Assembly (NCBI RefSeq): GCF_020085105.1
Contig: NC_058052.1
Coordinates: 22,387,733 to 22,451,732 of the forward strand
Reading direction: 5' to 3'
Source: Siniperca chuatsi
Taxonomy: Eukaryota; Chordata; Actinopteri; Centrarchiformes; Sinipercidae
Length of the DNA: 64,000 nucleotides
A program made the position numbers and the translations under genes. The number at the start of each line of letters is the position of its first letter. Positions within the stretch are counted from its first letter, which is position 1. This document shows positions 10,720 to 22,403 of this stretch, piece after piece. The notes below the pieces were generated by a model that made no database searches, was not told where the DNA came from, and saw only the letters and a list, made by a program, of their open reading frames with translations.

Positions 10720-11758
10720 TATTGGTACACCGACCTATATGTTTACATCACGTGTCCTGCTTATTAGGTCCAGGATGACAGATGCAGACTTGTGGTTTGT
10801 TGTTCATCAGAGAGAAGTCCTCCATGTTCCATTTTGTACTGGAACTACAATCTATTAGCTGAAAATTAACCTAAAAGACATTTTTATTTAAAAATGAACT
10901 ATAGAAAGTAGCCTACATATTGTTTTTGGCTCCTGTTGAGCTAAATCTGATCTTTTCAACAGCATTTTTTAAATAGGAACTAAATAAAGGGGTAAACCAA
11001 AGGGAATCAAAAACATTTAATGTAACATGACTACAGCCTACAGTCTACAGCCATGTTCGCAGCTCTGTAAGACTACTTAAGCACAGAGGTGCTTCGAGCT
11101 GAATGCTAACAGCTGAGGTGATATATATATATAATAATATTTATAACAGATATTATATTTACCATGTTTACAATCATAGTTTAGCATGTTAGGAAGCTAA
11201 CATTTGCTAATAAGCAGTAGGCTGATGGGAATGTCATTAGTTTTGCAGGTATTTGGTTATAAACCAACATCCTGAGGGGGGGCATGAATTTGTGTAAGTC
11301 AATAGCACCCTTTGGAGGGGCCCAACCCCTACTTTGGGAACCATTGGACAAAACTACCTAACTTTATATAAAGTAGTTAGCTCCACCTCGACACATTGAC
11401 AAACTGATGCATCAGTATTAACAATAATGTAATATATCGGTCAGAAGAGCCATTTTTCTGCAGAACCAGTACTTTAACTTTGATATTTCTGAACTTTTAC
11501 TAGAGTTGGATTTCGAATGCAGTACGTTTACTTGTAACCAAGTATTTGTACATTGTTGTACTGGTACTTTTACTTCAAACAACAAAACAAAGCAACCAGT
11601 CACAGGTCAATTAGAAGCTTTGTATATCATATTTTGGATTGGAATAAGACTGACAGCACTGTGTTTTTGTTCATATACAGTATCACACCAGCAGCAAGAA
11701 CACACACACACACAGTGTTTAGAGGTTTTACTTCATACGTAATGATGCAAATCAATAA

Positions 11759-11852
11759 GCTCCAGTGGCGCAATCGGTCAGCGCGCGGTACTTATAAATC
11801 AGTACGCTGTAGAGCAATGCCGAGGTTGTGAGTTCGAGCCTCACCTGGAGCA
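11759..11852 (+). tRNA. tRNA-Ile (anticodon UAU), intron-containing, copy 4
   Basis: Mature bases are identical to copy 2, with the same 20-base intron. The 5' flank is as in copies 3 and 5 and the 3' flank as in copies 2 and 3. Confidence 0.95.
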
Positions 11853-12890
11853 TATTGGTACACCGACCTATATGTTTACATCACGTGTCCTGCTTATTAG
11901 GTCCAGGATGACAGATGCAGACTTGTGGTTTGTTGTTCATCAGAGAGAAGTCCTCCATGTTCCATTTTGTACTGGAACTACAATCTATTAGCTGAAAATT
12001 AACCTAAAAAGACATTTTTATTTAAAAATGTACTATAGAAAGTAGCCTACATATTGTTTTTGGCTCCTGTTGAGCTAAATCTGATCTTTTCAACAGCATT
12101 TTTAAATAGGAACTAAATAAAGGGGTAAACCAAAGGGAATCAAAAACATTTAATGTAACATGACTACAGCCTACAGTCTACAGCCATGTTCGCAGCTCTG
12201 TAAGACTACTTAAGCACAGAGGTGCTTGAGCTGAATGCTAACAGCTGAGGTGATATATATATATAATAATATTTATAACAGATATTATATTTACCATGTT
12301 TACAATCATAGTTTAGCATGTTAGGAAGCTAACATTTGCTAATAAGCAGTAGGCTGATGGGAATGTCATTAGTTTTGCAGGTATTTGGTTATAAACCAAC
12401 ATCCTGAGGGGGGGCATGAATTTGTGTAAGTCAATAGCACCCTTTGGAGGGGCCCAACCCCTACTTTGGGAACCATTGGACAAAACTACCTAACTTTATA
12501 TAAAGTAGTTAGCTCCACCTCGACACATTGACAAACTGATGCATCAGTATTAACAATAATGTAATATATCGGTCAGAAGAGCCATTTTTCTGCAGAACCA
12601 GTACTTTAACTTTGATATTTCTGAACTTTTACTAGAGTTGGATTTCGAATGCAGTACGTTTACTTGTAACCAAGTATTTGTACATTGTTGTACTGGTACT
12701 TTTACTTCAAACAACAAAACAAAGCAACCAGTCACAGGTCAATTAGAAGCTTTGTATATCATATTTTGGATTGGAATAAGACTGACAGCACTGTGTTTTT
12801 GTTCATATACAGTATCACACCAGCAGCAAGAACACACACACACACAGTGTTTAGAGGTTTTACTTCATACGTAATGATGCAAATCAATAA

Positions 12891-12983
12891 GCTCCAGTGG
12901 CGCAATCGGTCAGCGCGCGGTACTTATAAATCAGTACAGGTAGAGCAATGCCGAGGTTGTGAGTTCGAGCCTCACCTGGAGCA
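12891..12983 (+). tRNA. tRNA-Ile (anticodon UAU), intron-containing, copy 5
   Basis: Mature bases are identical to copy 2; the intron is 19 bases (tacaggtag). The 3' flank leaves the array sequence within a few bases of the gene end and reads 'tttctgcactttgg', which resembles the flank of the decayed copy at 8881. The first T4 run is at 13041, 58 bases downstream. The flank includes 'ccttgagcaaggca', a motif common in teleost repeats, so a tRNA-headed SINE origin for this end should be considered. Confidence 0.95.
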
Positions 12984-13221
12984 TTTCTGCACTTTGGACA
13001 ATACAGTGTTAATATTACCTGTGGCGCTATTAGCTGTACATTTTGTTGTAGTGTCCTTGAGCAAGGCATTGTGTGTATTGATGAAATAACTATTGTGTTA
13101 CAAAAACAACTGGGTCTACCTTTGAGTCTAATCAACAACTGAAAAACTTCAAACATGCTTACATTTTGATCTTTCAGATCACTCTCTGTAGACATGTAAT
13201 AACAGATTAGCAACATTCAGA

Positions 13222-13297
13222 CCACATTGCTCTGTGGCCTGAAACGTAGAGTGTTATCGATCTTCTCATCTAACTGTGTTGAACTATTCCTTTAAAC
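13222..13297. mobile_element. Solitary end of the foldback MITE
   Basis: 'atcgatcttctcatctaact' followed by 'gttgaactattcctttaa' equals the terminal segment of the foldback elements at 3067 and 4610. Only one end is present. It lies between the tRNA array and the mrps5 3' end. Confidence 0.65.
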
Positions 13298-13299
13298 AG

Positions 13300-14095
13300 C
13301 CATTTATTTAGCAAATTTTAGTAACATTTCCACAAATGAAGTGAGAATGCTTCAACTACTGGAAAAAGTAATTTTGTTCTTGATTAACAGTCTGGTTCCC
13401 ACAACAATTAGGCTAAAACCCTACATTTAAATCACATAAGGGTGCAAACCATGTTAGAAAGTACATTCTTTAATCAGTCCCTAGAACATCTTAATTTCTA
13501 TAATTCAGTTCATTGTTTGTCCAGACAACCAGTAGTTCAGTGTGAAGGACATCTGGTCAGGGAAAATCACTTTTCATGAGAGAAGTAAAGCTGCATTATT
13601 TTGATGATCAAACTTGTAAACTTTCCATTATGGAGGAAGAGTTCATTAGGTTACAGATACAACATGCATTATTTAATGCTTCAGAGACAGAAAGGTACAT
13701 ATAATATTTTTACAGATCCATACTTTATTTCATACTGTATTTTGCAACAATTCCACGTGGACGAGGAAGTAGAACAATCTTTTACAGTTATAAAGGAAAC
13801 ATTGATATCCAGGGCATTAATATTTTACTGAATGTCAATTGTGGCTTTTACTGAGTGTAGCTGGATTATGTTTTCAAATGAGATGTCTTCAGTTTGAGAA
13901 AAATGGAATTTTAGTCCTCAGTTGACAAAATGATCACAATCCACTAGATCTGGACATGATTAAACAAGAATGTTCTTATTCCACACATATTTTCAGCTTT
14001 TCTTATGAAAGCCAAAAGTCAGGCCCTCAATCTGACACTCCTGGTCTCTATCAGTCCATTCCTTTGTCTTGTGGCCCGATGCAGTCATCAGGCCA
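13300..14095 (-). other. mrps5: mrps5 3' UTR and downstream region
   Basis: Sequence after the mrps5 stop (14096) on the minus strand. A minus-strand AATAAA (plus-strand tttatt at 13724-13729) lies about 370 bases after the stop and is the best polyadenylation candidate. Nothing else is recognised down to the foldback fragment. Confidence 0.5.
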
Positions 14096-14320
14096 CTACC
14101 AGATGGTACGTTTGACACCCGCCCAGATCGAGTGTTTGGTTCCCTGTGCGGCTTGTACGTCGTCCCAGTGCAGCCGGGTGTTGGGGATCTCGTCCTCAGG
14201 CTCCGGGATAGGTCGTGCACCGTCTTTAGGACTCGCCACCACCATGGGCAGCGGGCCTCGCTGCGACTGAAACTCAACAACGTGGAGCTGCTTCTTGTCG
14301 GCCAGCTTCTGGTGGGTTTC
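14096..14320 (-). CDS. mrps5: mrps5 exon 12 (terminal)
   Basis: Residues 332-405. It starts after the acceptor 'taccctgcag' with [17 protein letters not shown] and ends GVKRTIW-TAG. It contains the acidic block PEPEDE and [17 protein letters not shown], both conserved in vertebrate MRPS5. The start of the exon completes the S5 C-terminal domain. Confidence 0.95.
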   Translation of the reverse strand, partial: ETHQKLADKKQLHVVEFQSQRGPLPMVVASPKDGARPIPEPEDEIPNTRLHWDDVQAAQGTKHSIWAGVKRTIW

Positions 14321-17300
14321 CTGCAGGGTAGAAGAAGAAGAGAGATGTTACTGAGACTCCAAACTCAGCAGGACAACTTCACCATCAGACACACCAAATG
14401 TTGTAGGAGAGGGAAACAAGTAGATATGAATTATATTGAGATTGTTTTCATTGAGAGTTCCAGAGTATAAATGTCTGCAGTGTATGATATAAATCATAAT
14501 GTACACAGAGAAGCATTTCAGTGCTTAAATACTAATAATAAGTCTGAAAGTTAAATGAAATATCAGAGATGATGGTGCGTTTCTGATTAGATTCTCTGAC
14601 CTCTCTTTATTGCATGGTAGAGCATTTTGTTTTGTTGTTTCTGACTTTTCAATAAGAATAAAAGAGAGCTTTTCAAGTAGAAATTAAAACAAATTTCTGA
14701 AAACTCTCTCACTCCTTCCCACTATGCCGACATGACCTCACCTGATTGGCTAATCCTGTGAAGAGGGCTCTGGTGATGTTGAGGAGATTGACAGATCCTT
14801 CTACTTTGCAGTACATGTCCTGTACGCCGATCAGCCTGCACAGAGTGATGACCGCCCGGTGGCAGTGCAGACCAAAACCTGCCGCGACAGAGAGAGAGAG
14901 AGAGAATCAAGCACAAACATGCACACACTGATATCACCATAATTGAACAAACAGGGGTGGACAATATAAAGTCTTCTATTATGGTATGTGTAATTTTATA
15001 ATATTGACATATAGTGTAATACAGTAAATGATCTGGAAATTGTGCACACACAACCAGAGATATTAAAGAAATAGCTGTACCCCAGTATAAACTGTACAGC
15101 AAAATGACAAATTTTGGTAGCATTTCATTTTATGAATCCGTAGTGGATTGTGGAATAATTTCCTAATAAAGTTTCCTGAAAAAAATGGTGTAATTTGATA
15201 CCAATTATGCGGAAAGTGTTCAATTAACACCCTTCAAATTACTTAATTCCAATTGCTAGTATAACCTAGAGATTTTATTAGTCAATGCTCCGCAGGTTAA
15301 CATGCATACAATTCAACATATATTGTTTCAAACAACAAACTTTCAAATAATAAATGAATAACAAATAAATATTTATTAAGGTTTAATGGCGTTTTTCTTT
15401 CAAGTTCATTCTTATTTCCCTGTGTAATTTGTAACAAATTACACATTTCTTTCCAGGAACCTTCTAGGAAATTATTATGAAATTGACCTGTGAAACAAAG
15501 CATTACCTAAATTTCTATCATCTCACAGTATTTATCATCATATAGCCCAACCGTATTGAATAAAACCAGTTTCCCCTCAACACTAAGCTTAACCTTTATC
15601 CTACCAATTAAATGCTCAACGAATCGAGATGTACCTTCGTTTTGTTTCTTCATGCGTAGCGTTGTCCTCTTGAACTTGGATTCAATGTCATGATAAACTG
15701 TTGGAGAGAAAAACAACAACTGAATTACACTCACTGGATGTAGAACAGGGGAAAGAGAAGGAACAAACAGCCAAAAAAATTGATACATAATAAACAGACA
15801 TAATCATTCCAAAAAGTTAAGTTATAATTATTTTCACATGTTTTGTGCCATTTCCAAGTGAAGGCACTTGAGTTTTGTTATGCATCTTTTCTCCTGTTCT
15901 CCCTCAGGTCCTGCGTTTCTCTACCTGCCCACCAGATGTCCTTCCACATGTCAGCGTCTCCTGCTCACTGCAGCAGCTGTGTCTAATAAGTTATTCAGAC
16001 ACACAGTCCCTAAGTGGGAGGTGTGTGCTGCTGAATGAGGCCTGAGAAAAACTGTACAACTCCATTGCTTGAGGTTAAAATCTTGTATCACATCACTCTT
16101 GAAACACCTCACTGGCTGCCGTCCCTGCATCCTCTAGACATCAAGGTGGAATTTAATACCCTTAATGAATTAGGTTTTGTACTTGGATGCTGCATCAACA
16201 ACAGAGGAAGGCATTTATGGATGGAAGGAATAAAAAGAGAGGATGACAGATGAGAAGCCGTAAAAGAATTAGACCATTTGGTGCTCAGAAGACACATCCT
16301 GTTGGGTGACGAAATCTAAAATTCAAAACTAAAATGTCAAATAAACACACACATACACAAACACACACACACCGCAGTGTGAGCTGAACATTTGCTGTGG
16401 CCGCAGGATATCCAGGTTCATTTGGAAGAGTGTGTGTGTCTTTTGTGTGATGTGTGACTCACAGATCCAAACAGCGACAAAGTCAAAGACAGAAAAAAGT
16501 CAAATTCCTCCCTGATGCACACTCTTCTATATTCCAATAAGTGTGACTGTTTTCTAACTCCAACACTAAACTAAAAGTCTACCCTGATTTTAAAGCTGAA
16601 CCAAAATGACTGACAATTATTTGTTTGGTTAGAGGAAGGTGGAAAATGCCCAAAACAGAAACAATCAAACGTGCTGCCACATTCAAATTTATTCTAATTC
16701 ACTTCGGCTTTAAATTGTTAATTTATTTCGACTCAACACCACTGAATCAACATGAATATTCACCTGTTCCTGAGAGAGTGGGAATACTTGTGCCAACAAC
16801 AACAACAACTGGAAGGTCAGGGGAGCTCAAACATCTGCCAGATCTGAACAATTCTCCAATTTACAAAGCTGCAGCTTCCCTAATGTGTTCCAGATGTTGG
16901 CGTTCCAGACCAACACATTTAAGCAGCATAACAATTACGAAGAAAAACTGTTAATCATCTGGCGGAAGAAATCCCAGATCGGGACTGCCACTAAAAACCT
17001 GAGTGATTACTGGCCTGCAGTAGGTGACAGTGGCTTCAGTGAGTGAGCAACAAAGGTGACAGAAGAATGATGACAAAAATGATCTTGAAGCTATCTAATT
17101 TAACGTTATGTTAGGGGCGGTATATTGGTTTCGTCATCGTCACCGGTGTCATGTTCTTCCACGACATAGATTTTGCAATACCGTCATTACCATGATAAAT
17201 ATTTTAGCATATTAAAACTAATATGCTATCCTGTGGCTGCGTTAACATGCAGGTAGAGAGCTACGCACGTACTCTCAGAACTGGAGTTACATCCCGTAAC

Positions 17301-20300
17301 TTACTATTTTCCTCGCTAACGCAACTTTGAACTCAGAAGCTGTAAGTTTAGCCATTTTATGTTGCGTCCCTGCTCATTTTGCAGGTTAGTCTGTGAACTT
17401 GGTGTTAGCATTGTGCGAGGCTAATGTGTCTAGCGTCCATTATCCCACAGGGATGTGGACTAGCTAATGTTGTAATATTGAGGGACAGTCAAGAGAAATT
17501 GTGTTAATGTTAAGCCTCATCTGAAGCCAATTAAATAACTAGAGTAGTAGGTTGGATGTGGGAAACAGACTTTTCACGTTGCTTGACTGTGACGCAAGCT
17601 CAGCTGCTTTGTTGTTACACGAAAGCCCCCTCTGCTCTCACCGGTGTTATGTCTCAACTGGTTTTCAAACTAGCTGGTCCTTGTCCTTGTCTAACTCTAG
17701 ACAAGGGGTAGGATACCTCATTTTCATTCCTATTTGGAGCTAATAAACACATAACGTTTTAATAGTTTTTAACAATACATTGCCAATAAAGTGAAAAGAG
17801 GTAGAATCATGTTTTGAGTGGAGTATCCCTCCCTATAATTTTGTAATACCGTGATATAATGCTGTCACCGTATAAAAAATTAAAAAATACGGTGATATAA
17901 ATTTTAGGTCATATCGCCCACCCTTACGTTATGTTATGACAAAGAAGTAAACAACAACCAATCACATGACGGTCCAGACAGGTTGCAGATGGTCGCACAG
18001 TGAGAGCTGGTGTGGTGGTGTTTTTTTTTTTAATGAACCTGCAAAAATTAAATATACCACAGCTTTGAGCTCAAACTGGGTGGAAATACAGGATCACACA
18101 CACACACACACACATACACACACACACACACTTCTCATCTGGTCTCGGGCCAAAGCAGGAAGCTAACTTTCTCCTCCGGTGGGCGCGGTGGAGGTTGATG
18201 ACTCACACACATTAATCTTTCTGGCTTTGCTCTCCTGCAGCAGCACAAGCTGCCAAATGGCATTTTACAATAAGAAAGTACAAGCAGTGCATTTTTAACT
18301 CTCATATCTTTTCTTCACAAATCCATTGTGTCGTTTGAGTATGGGCAGGTTAAATGAGGGGACGGTGCCGGACAAGAGGGGAGAGGAAAGAGGAATGGAG
18401 GAGGAAGAGCATGAGTACTGGACGAGATGAAGGAGGAGGAGGAAGGGAAAAATAAGAAAAGAGTAGGAGGAGTAGGTGTGAAAGAGATGGAGAGAGAGGC
18501 AGAAGGGGGAAACCAGAGGAGTGGAAGTAATAGAGGTGTGAAGTGGAGGAGAAGCTATTTCAAGGCCCTGGGTTCTCAAAGTCAAGCCCCATTCATTTTT
18601 CTCATGTCCGATATTATGTGACTCACAGTTGGAGCACTTCTACAGCTTGGATCAGCATGAAACTGACGGTTGAATCATCAGAACAAACAGTAATCAACTG
18701 CTTAAGAAAATATCTGGTTCTCTAAACTCGAAAGTGAAAGACTGTACATAAAAATGAAAGATGAGAATTTAACAATGACTCCCAAGATGCATTTTGGCAA
18801 GAAACATCCAATCACCGAGCTTAAAATTGTGTTACTTACGCCGCTAACGGCAGGTGAAAGCTAAAGATTACGGTGTTGAGAAAACACAGTCTGCAGCGTA
18901 AATCAATCCACTTTTGTGTTTTGATTTTGCTAGTGCTCTGATTCATCTCACTGACTGGAGTCTTCTCCATAGCAACAGCAGCCGAGCTCATGGGTATAGT
19001 AGTATTTAGAGCCCTAAAATGCCAAACTGACGGATGAAACATGATTTATCAGAAACTAAGCTGAAATAATTAAAACTGGTAGCCGTAACGTTAACTTATA
19101 GGAGTGTTACATTATCCGCAAGAGTCCCATGTTACTATGTGAAGTAACGTTAAGGATGTTGTTAAAAGAAAAAAGTGAAACACTTCCGGAGCCAGTGGCC
19201 CTTCCCATTTTGCAACTCTATGAAGGAGAGAACAAAAAAAGGAAGCATGTGAATTAACAGTTGAAGGAGGAGGGGAGGGTCTAGGATGAAAAGTCAATGA
19301 AGGACACTAACACAATCACTTACTGGTGTGGTTGTTGTATCGTTCTATATAGTACAAGTAGTGGATGGCTCTGTTCTTGGCCTGCAGATCACAGTTACAT
19401 GACAGAAACACACACAAACAAACATACAGTGAGTCATTTGTTGACTGAAAGTTGGCATTTTGTTATTATAATTAGCATTTCAGTTGAGAAGTTTGGTGAC
19501 CGCTGTAGACAAATTATATTTGTATTAATAAGTAGAATATTATTATTAGCAGAACACAAGGGACTCTGCTCTGTGAAAATAGTGCGCATGCGCCAACGTG
19601 CATGCTGCCTGTTGCCGTTGCTCCGTCTCGTCGTCTTACTTTTCCCAATTTTTAGTTTTCCTTTTCCTTTAAAACTATTGATCCCCGAGGGGAAACTCGT
19701 TACAGCTGCTCACTATCACGCCGATGCACACTTGAGAATAGAAGGAATAGAAGTACTAAGCAAATCAAAATATAATACACTATAATACAGATAAGATAAA
19801 TTAAGTACAAAGTGGATATAAGTATAAAAGCTAAAATAAGTGTAAGCACCAAGTGAATTTAGAGGTTGACATCCCCCCATCTGCTAACCCGGCATCGGCA
19901 TGCAACGCCATTCACACCGCCATAGCACTCCAGACTCAACACCCGAGCGCACTCATATTAATCTTGGGTGACTTCAACCATGTCAGTGTTTCAACAATGA
20001 ATATTTTCACCCAGTATGTGAGTTGTCATTCTAGAGAGGAGAGGACACTGGACCTGCTGTATGCTAACGTTAAGGACGCATGCGGCTCTTCCCCCCTCCC
20101 CCCCTTGGGTAGGTCAGACCACAACCTGGTTCACCTCAAACCCTGCTATGTGCCTCTGGTTAAAAGGCAGCCTGCGACCACAAGGACAGCGAGGGGATCG
20201 TCAGAGGAGGCCTGTGAGACACTAGGGATGTTTTGAGGTGACAAGAGGACATTGACAGGCTTACTGAGTGCATCACTGGCTACATTAACTTCTGTGTGGA

Positions 20301-22350
20301 CTGCAATGTGCCAAGTAAGATGGCCCATTGTTATCCAAATAACAAACCGTGGGTAACAAAGGACATCAAAGACATCCTGAATGCCAAGAGGAGGGCCTTT
20401 ACCGATAGTAATAGGGAGGAGGTGAGGGCAACTGGATATTGTGGCAATGATCAGGCGGAAAAGTCCAAATACGCCATTGTAAAAAGTATATTTTTTTTTT
20501 AAATTACAGAAATCTGTTGGGAGCAAATATCAGTTAATTAATCTACGTAGTAATTCAATTGTTTTTGTGCTGGTCTTTGGATTGTATGCATAAAATGATA
20601 AATGTGGACAAAAAAAATTATAATGTGGTTTAATCAGTTGAAATCCAGGTGCATTATAGAAAAGTTATTTGTATTCTGGGTTTCAGTGGAGATTAAGTGT
20701 CCTGTCCTCAGAACAGCTACTAAATGAACCTGGTGAGATATTTTTGTCAAAGTCTAAATGTTGTTTCCACTCTGACAATAAAACTGGTGAAAACAATTTA
20801 GTTGACTAAATTCACTAGTACTCATTTTACTCAATTTCATTTAAATTTAAAATACAAGAATTCAACACTTAGAGACAGACTAACCATTAGAAATTCCACA
20901 AATTGGAGATATTAACACAAACACTTAATCTTAATGATTATTTTACTTGGAATAAAAAGTCTTACCTTCCTCAGAGCTGTGTTTCTGTCTGCTGCTTTAC
21001 CCAACGCAAAGCCTGGGGGGGAGAGTCAGTTTTAAAACATCTCAGAGTAGAGTGAACACTGTCAAGTCACACTGGCAGAGGAGCTCCGTATTTCAGAGAA
21101 AAGATTAAGTTTAAGAAAAGTTCATGGTATAATTTGTTGCTGCCAATTAAACCCATAATTTATTGTTCAAATGTTGTTAAATTTGTGTTTTTTGATTATG
21201 AGCACTGTAACATGATGACATTTTAAATAAAGCAGCCCCAACAGACTCTGTAATGAGAGGATGAAGGCAGGTGAATCTCAGGAGTCTGTTAAAAGTTTCC
21301 TCAGCAGTTTATTTTGAAGCTCACTTCTGAAGAGCTTGAAAACTGTCAAAACCATTTCCTGCATGTCCCATATCTATAGAAGCTGGAAGGTTTTCAACTT
21401 ATTTTTCTACTTTTGCAAAAACCTTGAAACTGTCAACATCATTTCTGGTTCTGTTCCATGTTTTTAAAACTCAAGAAGTTAGTTTTTGTCTTTTTATATA
21501 TAATTTTAAAATTGTTCCCAGAGTCATAATCTATGCTAATTAATAATTTTGAGTGTCGAACCTGCGGCTCCATTGCCGTTTCCCACGGCGACCAGACAGC
21601 TGATGGACCGCTTCCTGCCCTCCTTGGCCGTCATGTTGAACACATTCTTGACCTGCAAAACAACAATAAATAACAGCTTTCACCACCTGACATCTATCAA
21701 GTTCTGCTTTGCCATTATTTTAAACACACTCACGGTATAAACATTAATACAACTCTGTGAGTGTGTGTGTCTAATAATGTAGAGTGTGTTCTGCACTTAT
21801 CAGAATCAGATCAGAATCAGAAATACTGATCCCCGAGGGGAAACTCTTTGTTACAGCTGCTCACTATCACATCACAAATCAAAATATGATACACTATAAT
21901 ACACCTAATCAAAATAAGTACAAGTGGGTTGAAGTATAAAGCTAAGTAAGTGTACAGTACAATGTAATAATAATATAAGTAATAGTAGTGCAATCATGTG
22001 TACTGGCAAGTTGAGTGTAGCAGATTTAACCAGCTTATTAGGCGGTGGATATTGCACAGCAGTAATATAGTTTAATAAATATCAACAAACGTGGAATAAT
22101 TAACTGAGAACAGGGTATATTGCACAGGAGTAAGAGAATATTGCACAATATTTCAGGTATTGCAGTAATGTTAATGATCCAATGTCCAGTTGAGTAATAT
22201 CAGTGCCAGTTGCCCCGACACTTAGAGGAGAGTTAAAGGGTTAAGGCATTTCACTGAGTATGCGTGTGTGTGTTGGCAATCCAGACCAGAATGCCTGTCC
22301 AGATTTAAGTATGTTTCATCGATCGGTCAGTAAACAGAGCTCACAGTCGT

Positions 22351-22403
<53 letters not shown>

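Larger units (their letters stand above)
9490..12983 (+). repeat. Tandem array: three tRNA + ~1.04-kb spacer units and a final tRNA
   Basis: Units start at 9490, 10625 and 11759 (1135, 1134 and 1132 bp) and close with the tRNA at 12891. Spacers are nearly identical. Differences are a few indels, a shorter TA tract in units 2 and 3 (about 11121 and 12254), and G-run length. The sequence before 9490 and after 12983 differs from the internal flanks, so both breakpoints coincide with tRNA genes. The spacers include pieces of dispersed repeats (the 'gctaacatttgctaat' family and an 'aagtaaaagtacc' repeat). Confidence 0.95.

Noticed and set aside
10284-13089. Open frames repeated three times in the tRNA array
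   Set aside because: They recur only because the spacer is tandemly repeated, and they run through the tRNA genes and dispersed repeats; no protein resemblance.
13956-14470. Plus-strand frames over 14.0-14.4 kb
   Set aside because: Shadows of mrps5 exon 12, whose minus-strand frame matches uS5m residue by residue.
16045-16175. Possible LINE C-terminal piece ([18 protein letters not shown])
   Set aside because: It resembles the 'LHWLPV..RI.FK' motif of LINEs only weakly and has no adjoining reverse-transcriptase sequence.
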